The notes below the pieces were generated by a model that was not told where the DNA came from, did no database searches, and saw only the letters and a list, made by a program, of their open reading frames with translations. Positions 1 to 9,000 of a stretch of 22,915 bases of DNA are shown piece after piece (the stretch's first letter is position 1; the number at the start of each line of letters is the position of its first letter). The translations under genes and the position numbers were made by a program. Source of the stretch: a virus; the IMG/VR virus record IMGVR_UViG_3300017714_000190, positions 1 to 22,915 of that record, one strand, 5' to 3'.

Positions 1-51
1 AAAGATATACCGCAGGGTCAGATTAATCATGCCATTAACACGTCTGGATAA
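1..51 (+). CDS. C-terminal end of an upstream gene (partial)
   Basis: Frame 1 is open from the left edge to a TAA at 49-51 and encodes the tail KDIPQGQINHAINTSG. If real, this is the last 16 residues of the preceding gene, overlapping the giant gene's start by 23 nt. Overlapping junctions are common further along the window, which supports it. Sixteen residues are too few to name a family, and the frame could be open by chance. By position it would be another tail or baseplate gene, but that is inference only. Confidence 0.35.
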   Translation, partial: KDIPQGQINHAINTSG

Positions 52-3000
52 CCTTATCAGCAGCAAAACTGGTAAGTATCTTTATGTTTCTCCTGATGAT
101 TTCAACGCTACAGATGCGTTATCGAATAGAGGTAACTCACCTGTAACGCCATTCAAGAGCATCCAACGTGCTTTTCTAGAGATTGCCAGATTCTCATATC
201 TGCCTGGTCCAGATAATGATCGCTTTGACCAGTTCAGCATCATGCTGATGCCTGGTATTCATTATATTGATAACCGTCCTGGTTTGGGTGATACTGCTAA
301 TATTGCAGAATTTGGTTTTGCTAATAATGCATGGAATGATAATTCCATCCTTGATATCTCTAATCCAGATAACATTCTTTATAGGTTTAATAATACTGAG
401 GGTGGTGCTATCATCCCTAGAGGTTCATCGCTAGTAGGTTATGATCTTCGCCGTACTGTTATTCGTCCTCTATATGTTCCTGACCCTGCGTCAGTAACTG
501 TTCCTCGCTCTGCTATCTTTAACGTAACAGGTGGTTGCTACTTCTGGCAGTTTACTATTAAGGATGGTCAGACAACTTCAGAGTCTCCTCTCTATAATGG
601 TGGTATTGGCACTGGTGAGGTTTACTATGACCCTAATGACTTTACCAAGTTAACATCACCTAACTATTCTCACCACAAGCTAACTGTATTTGAATACGCA
701 GACACAGAAGAGTTGTCTCTATTCTACAGAAAGATTGCAAAAGCTTTCAAACAGTATCAACCAACAATTGACCAACCAGGTGAATTTGATTTCAACGTTC
801 AGGAGAATAGAATTGTTGGACCTCTATCTGACTCTAGAGTTATTGAAAGTCTAGAATTTCTTGATGCTACTACTGATCCTAGCATTTCTGCTTCTACATC
901 AGAGATTACTGTAACAACAAAAGTAGACCACGGTTATTTCGCGGGTCAATTTGTTGCTGTCTCTGGTACAGAGATTGATAGTGTACTTGAAGGATTCTTC
1001 TCGATCAAAGAGATCGATTCTAATGATCCTCGTAAATTTACTTACGAAGTTCCTGTTGTTGTTAGTGCAATTGGTACGGGTATTGCTTCCGGAGATATTC
1101 TTAGTGTAGAAACAGCTGTTTCACTCGGTCAAAACGCACAGACATTAGCAGAGGTTGACTCTGTTGAATCTGCATCACCATATGTCTTTAACGTATCGAT
1201 TAGATCTACGTGGGGTATTTGTGGTATCTGGGCGAACGGTCTTAAGGCGACTGGCTTTAAGTCAATGGTTATAGCTCAATATACGGGCGTTTCGCTTCAG
1301 AGAGATGACAGAGCATTCATCCGTTATGATGAGTATTCTAACACTTGGAACCAAGCATCACTATCAGATGCATTTGCAACTGTTCCTTATCACGCTAAAG
1401 GCGATTCTTATTGGAAGGACGAGTGGAGAAACTTCCACGTTAGAGCATCGGATGATGCTTTCATTCAGAACGTTTCTATCTTCGCTGTTGGTTTCGCAGA
1501 TCACTTCCTAATGGAAAGTGGTGGTGATATGTCAATCACCAACTCAAACTCTAACTTCGGTAACACATCTCTACATGCTATTGGTTTCAAAGGTTTCGCC
1601 TTTAACCAAGACAAAGGTGGTTTCATTACTGACATCATTCCACCAGAGCAGGTAGTATCCAGTTCTTTCAATGTAGAGAAAACAAATTATTATACTGTTG
1701 ACATTGTAGGAACTGTTGGAATTCCAAACAACTACACTAAGCTGTTCTTGGGTAGTGAGGATATTTTAACACCAAGAGATCGTCCTGCTGTTTCTATTGG
1801 TGGATACCGACTTGGTGCTAAATCTGACGAAAAACTATATGTAAAACTTGATAAAATTTCTACTTCTGGTGAAATTTTTAATGCTACTCTAAGTAATACG
1901 GGATTCGTAAAGTATATTGCTAAGGGAAGTGTATTAAATCCATCTGGTATTGCTGTTAATAGTATCTTCGCAGATGCTGCTAACTTGATTGAAAGTAACC
2001 GTCGCCTGATGCAGGAGGAAGTATTTGGTTACATCCTAGAGAAGTATCCTAAACTTCAAAATATTTCTTATGTCAATCCAGGACAAAATCCTAATGCAAA
2101 CCGTTACTTTGACGCACGTAATTTAGTTCTTGCTAATCGTCAAGAGATTGTAAATGAAGCATATGCTTCCATGTTGGAGACGTTCCCCAACTACGATGGT
2201 AACAATGGTAATACATATGGCGACAAGTGTAAGCGTGACATTGGTATCATTGTTGACGCTGTTGCAGAAGATCTTAGAGATGGTGGTAATGCTAATATTA
2301 TTGCCGCTACTAAAGAGTATTTTGATGGTGCTGGAAATCCAATCACTAACGGTTTGGTTGGAGAAGAAGATCCTGCTATCTGGGCTTTCAATGAAGCAAG
2401 AGATCTATGCAAGAAAGCAATTGCTAACCTGCTAACTGTTAAGGCAGACCTCTATGATGTAGGTACTCCTGATGGCAGTGGTGGATTCAATAGTGTTTTC
2501 TTTACTGGTAACACTAATAACTACTCTGCATTTATTGCTGGAAAAGGTAAGACAGGTTCTCAAGCAGAACTAGATGGTGATACAACTAATGGTGTAACAT
2601 ACGATCCTTCTGGTGTTAAAGATCCAGCTGGTCGCAACAAACAATCTCGCAACCGTATTGTTGCTAACCGTGAGTTTATTCTTGATGCAGCACTAGCAGA
2701 AATTACTGTTTATCATCCAGATTTTTATATTCCTGGTGATGTAGCAAGCGGAGAACATTCACGTTATGCTGATGGATTTAGATTAATTCGCCGTAATAGT
2801 AAAGAAATTGCAGACAAAGCTCTTGCAGCAATTGCTTTAAACCATGAAGATTTCTACTTCCCTGGTGACGCTCAGACTGACACTGGTTCTAGATTTGCTG
2901 ATTCTTACAGATTAATTCAGTTGAATAAGACTGAGATTGTGAACGCAGCATTTACTGCGATGAATACCAATCAACCACCAGCAACCCCACCTGCAAATTA

Positions 3001-6000
3001 TGAGTCTAAGTGTAAGCGTGACTTAGGAATCTTTGTTGATGCTATCTCTCTCGATATTTTCTTGGGTGCAAACGAGTATACTTACAGATTTGCTGCTGAA
3101 TACTTTGATGCTAATGGAGCTCCATTAACAAATGGATTAACTGGTGAGATCGTAGCTTCTCTTTATGCATTCAACGAAGCAATCAACCAGATGAAGTTGG
3201 CAATCACCAACCAACTTGGTGTATCTGACCTTACGATTACTGCAGATCCACTTACCGGATCTAATACTGATCCAAATTCTTGTGCTAACGTCAAGTCAGC
3301 AATGGATACTTTGTATGGTATTGTTGATACTATTCTAACTGCTGGAAATCTAAGTAGTCTCCCTGTAGAGATCAATAAAGGTACTCTTGTCAATGGAGAA
3401 CTTAAGTGTTACAGAGACATTAATTACTTTATTGATGCTATCTCTGTTGATATGTTTATTGGTGGTAATAAGCACACCAGAACTTTCGTACAGCAATACT
3501 TTAGTAATACTACTACACAACTACCTGATGGTTTATTAGGTGAAGAAGCAGAAAGTGTAACTGCTTTTGATGCTGCCTCTTTAGTAATGCAGCAGGCAGT
3601 TAGAAATGCTTTATACTACAAAGATCTTACCGTAACTCCTGGTGAGTCTGCATATGGTGATGGTAACGGTGTTGTTCCTAATACTGATCCAACTGCATGT
3701 GCTGACGTTGTTAGTGCTATTTCTAACTTAGTATCCATCGTAACTGATGTATTCCAAGGTCAACCAAACCCAACTTTAGCTCTACTACCAGCAGAAAACA
3801 CAGGAACTCTCCTTGCTGGTGAGATTAAGTGTCGTAGAGATATCGGTCATATTGTTGACGCTGTAGCGCAAGATATTTGGTTTGGTGGTAACGATTTTAC
3901 TATCGCTGCGACTAAAAAGTACTTCAATAATAATAGTTTAATTGGAAATGGTGTTGCTGGTGAAGTTGCTCCTTCTATTACTGCATTTAGAAGAGCACAG
4001 GATCTGATGAACCGTGCTACTAATAACCAATACTATGATCGCGATCTTAATATTACATTAGATGCTGTAGGTGATCCCCCAGTATTCTCTGATATTCATT
4101 CAAATGCATATCAGCAAGTCTTAGGAAATAAAGAGTTCATTGCTAAAGAAGCATATGAGCGTATGAAGGCAGCATATCCTTCATATAATCCTCAAGCAGG
4201 CAACACAGAACAAGATTGTCTGGATGACGTTTATAACGTCTTGGAAGAAGTAATGTATGATGTTAAGTTTGGCGGTAACGCTAAGACTTACGATTCTGCT
4301 AACATCTATATTACTAATGAGTTTTCTCCGTCTGGATATAACTTGATATATCCATCAAATCCTGTCGTCGGAAGAACAGAATCTGATCCAAATGCTACTC
4401 CAGACACACTAGGATTCTACACTGAGAATGGTCCTAGAGGTGAAATTACCTGGGCGTGGGATGGAACTGCATGGAAGGTTGAGACATTTATTGATGCAGA
4501 ACGTGATGAAGCTGCTAGAGTTTTTACGGAAGTTAAGAATATTGCATCTCAAATTATCACTAGCGAAACGGTAACTGTTTCTTCTGGCAATCCTCTCACT
4601 CAATATATCGATCCTACAATCACAGATGATTGGGACGCTGATGAAAATCTACCCAAATGTGCTTCTGCTGTTTCTGCAACGGACACACTTCTAGACATTA
4701 TCATTCAAGCAATTGGTACTGATGCCGGTGTTGGCAACTTAACTAATATCACGAGAAATGTTCCAGCACAACCCACTACTTATGCCTTAGGTAATTGTTC
4801 TGATGTTCTTGCTAATATCGATACTCTAGTTAGTATTGTTTGCGACAATCTAAATGCAGGAAACTTAAATGATCTTCCAATTTTAAACAATGGTAACTGG
4901 GATTGCGCTAACGTTCGTAGTTCTATTGAAGTTCTGTTTGATATTCTTACTGATGCAATCAGTGGTGGTACACTTGATGATCTACCGGTCATCAACACAG
5001 GTGATTTTACTGTCAATAATGAGGCGTCTAAGTGCTTCCGTGATGTTTCCTATGTTGTCGATGCTCTAGTAAATGATCTTAGACTTGGTGGTAACATCAA
5101 TAGTATCCAAGTTGGTGAAGCATATTACGTTGGAACTAATTTAGATTATATTGATGGAGAAAAATTAGAAACATTAGATGCTTGGAATTATGTTGGTAAG
5201 ATGGCAACAGCTGCCATGAGAAATTTCGACTTCCTTGCATACAACTGTACTACAACTGCTGGTTCTAATATTGTAGATGTAAATGATACTAGAGGTATTG
5301 TTATTGGTATGAAGGTCGAGGAGTATTCAAATACCTCCTATACCTATGGAACTCTGAATGCTGGATCTACTCCAATCTACACAACTATTCCAGAAGGAAC
5401 ATATGTTAAGAAAATTTTAACCAACACTACTATTGAACTTGGTGTAGAAAATTCTAGAATAAACGAAGGTATTTCTGTAAATGCACTTCTCTCTAGCACC
5501 ACTATCAATCTTCACTTTGAGTTTGCAAAAGGTGTTTGGGCTGATACATTACCAAAAACAAAAATTATTGGTCCTGCAAATGATCCAACAACTGAAGTTA
5601 TCTGGGACACCACAACCTCTGCTAGTAATGCAGAATGTGCTTCTACTGCAGCTGCAATCGATCAATTAATCGATGCCTTAACTACAGTTATTGATGTTGG
5701 ACCTGGAAGTGTAACTAGACAAGAACAAACTGTTACTACTGCTCTATTAGCATCTAGAGCAACTTTATTTACTATTGACACTACTGGATCTGGCGGTAAT
5801 TCATCTCACAATTTTGAGACTGGAACTCCAGTTAGACTATCTCCACGTCCACGTTTTGATACTGTAACAGGCAAATATGTTGATGTTGATAAGCGCCTTG
5901 TTAGACTACCTAATGGATTTGAGACTAATAGAAAATATTATGTCATTGCTCCTGGTAGAAGAACTATAGAGGGTGGAAATGAATATTCTGGTACTACAGT

Positions 6001-9000
6001 CTTTAATGGAGCAGCAGCAACACAAAACAAATTGATGTTGGCAACTTCTCCAGAGAATGCTGCAGCAGGTATTTACATCTACTCATCCGAGACTGATACT
6101 ATTGATCCAAATGTAGAGATTGATATCTATCAATTTGTTAAAGATATTTCCTACGATCTACACAATTACACTGTTAATATTACTAATGTTACTAGTGGTG
6201 GAATTGAAACAAATATTTCTCACATTTTTGATATTCCTGCTAGTAATGTAACTCCACAGAAAGTATTTTTCAGAGCATTAGAAGGATCTCAATTGCCATT
6301 ACTTGGTGGCACATATGCTTCTAATGCAAATATTGCAATAGTTGATCCTAGTGATCCTGATAATGGCAGAGTCAATCCTCAAAAAGAAGTTTATGCTCGC
6401 TATTATACCAGTAAAGTGTTTACTATTCACGAGAGTGAAAGTGATGCATTAGCTGATAGAGATCCAATTGTTTTCGAGCCAGGTCAAAACAATTTGAAGT
6501 TTGAGGTATTTGCTGATAAGCGTGTCTCTCCTGTGAAGTTTGATCCTAGTATTGGAAATACTGGTAAGTGGTACATTGAGTGTATTGATGAAGTTTCTTC
6601 TCAACCAAATCAAACTAATCTTGAAAATATTCTATGGAGAATCAAGCAAAGTGATTATGGTGATAAACAAAAAACAACTGATACGTGGTTTGAACGTTTA
6701 AAAGATGATAGAGACAAGGATGATAGAACATATAAAATTCGTTATGTCATTCCTAAGTATCTTGAGAACGCTAGAGATCCTATCAATGGTTTCGTTCTTA
6801 AGACGAGAACTGACGATACTCGTAAGTTAGTACCACAAAAAATTCTACTAAAACCTGTATCTGGATCTGTATATGGTGCTCGTTTTGAGAACCCAAGACA
6901 GTCTGGTGAATTTATTGGTTATACTGAATCCGATTTTAAAAATAATAGTCTTAACTTAGCAGCTGCATATGATCCATATGGAAAAGACCTAACAGGTTCT
7001 GGAACTGAATATAGAGCATTTGTTAAATTTGCTTCGGGTATTCAGTCTACTATCCAATCAGGTCGTTATGTAGAAGATGAGTTTGATCCTACAGTTAAGA
7101 AATATCTAGAATTAACTTTGTACGATCATGGAGTTGATACTCTCAACTATCCTGGTCTAAGAAATGAACTCTTTACTACGGTTAAGATTGAGTCTCCTCA
7201 GGGTGGTTCATTTGTCGCTAATAAGACACAAAATATCACATCTAACCAAATTGAGTTCACTGGAAACTCTTCTGGTATTGCCAATATTCATGCATATATG
7301 AATGTTGGTGGAGATCACTACCTAATTATCAAGAATATTCGTGGTGGTAGTCTCGAATTTAGTGAGTATACTAGCACTGAGTTTAGACAAGGTAATGTTT
7401 TTGCTACCATGCTTGAAGATCAAGACATGGGTAAATCACTACCTCTAAAAACACTAATCAGAAAAAATTATCCTGAGTATTTTTACAAGCAAAAAGGCGC
7501 TAATGTTTACACTATCACTCCAGGTGATCGTGTTACTGATGGTGCTGGTGTTGAATACTATGTTGATAAAGTTGAAGATGTTGGTGTTATTGAAGATACA
7601 TTCTATATCTTTGATAGTCAAGAATTACAGAGACGTATTTCAGGTCAGCAAGACGGTATTTACTACTTAACTGCTCTTCGTGGCAATGTTTCCCCATTCC
7701 CACAAGGTGCTGGTGTAGCAGAAAACTTCAAGAAATTTAAGTTCTCTCAACCAGTTAGTAAGCTATATCCTCTCAACTACAAAAATGACCCTCTTTGGTT
7801 CCAGAAAAATGGTACGTCTATTGAAGAGAAGAACTACTATTCTCAGTTAATTGATCCACCTTCTGCTTTCTCTGCAGCAGATAACTATATTCATGGTCTT
7901 GTTACAGTCAATGACTTTAAGAATTCTACAACCAGAGAGATGGTTGCGGACTTGACTCAGCAACCTGCATTTATCAATAATGACTATACTAATAGCACTA
8001 GTGATTTTGATGGTAATGTAATTGATAATAGAATTAGAGCTCAGCAAGGTAATGCAACTTCAGGTTCTGAAGATCGCCTCATTCCGATTGCAGGTGATGG
8101 TGGAATTATTTCTACTCAACGTTACTATGTTGAACTTAGAAGACCTTCTATTGCTCGTGCTGGTAACCACACGTTTGAGTATCTTGGATTCGGTCCAGGA
8201 AACTACTCTACTGGTCTCCCTGCGCGTCAGGAGATCGTCTTAACACCTACTGAGGACTTCTACGCCCAAAGTAAGAAACAAGACGGTGGTATCGTCTTCT
8301 ACACTGGTATCAACTCACAAGGTGACTTGTATATCGGTAATAGAAGAATCAACGCCATCACTGGCGAAGAAACATTTATCGATGCTGCAATTCTTGCAGA
8401 TGATGACGATGATGAGGATGTAATTGCAGGTCTCGTTACGACGTTTGATACGCCAGTAACGTTTAACAAATACATTAACGTTATTGGTGGTGATGGTGAT
8501 CTTGTTAGTACTTTTGAATCTCCAATTCTACTTGCTATTCAAGACGAAGATTTAACCAATCAAAGAGATTGTTTAATTATTAGATCTAATGTATCATCAA
8601 TTGATCCTGTTACCAACTTACAACAGGATGAAATTCTTGATAGACTTGGATGGGCTACTTCTTCACCTCTCGATGGTGATATCAGAATTAGTAAGAACCG
8701 TATTGATGCAGCTATTTTCTCCTTTAATTCTAGAGGTAACGGACAAAAGTATAAGTTCCAGACTCATTATGCAGCAGGTGGTCCATCGAATCTCACACCA
8801 AATCAGAGTGGACTTCCCACATCTGGCGGTAATGCTATTGACTCAAATCAGGTAATTAATTATCAGGGAGTCATTCCGGATCAAGGAGATATTTTACTTA
8901 AAGGTGCTGAAATTGGTAAGAGTGGTTCTCTTGGATGGATTTTAACAAACTTCTATACATTCATCAATAATAACAACATTTCCACCATTACAACTGATGG

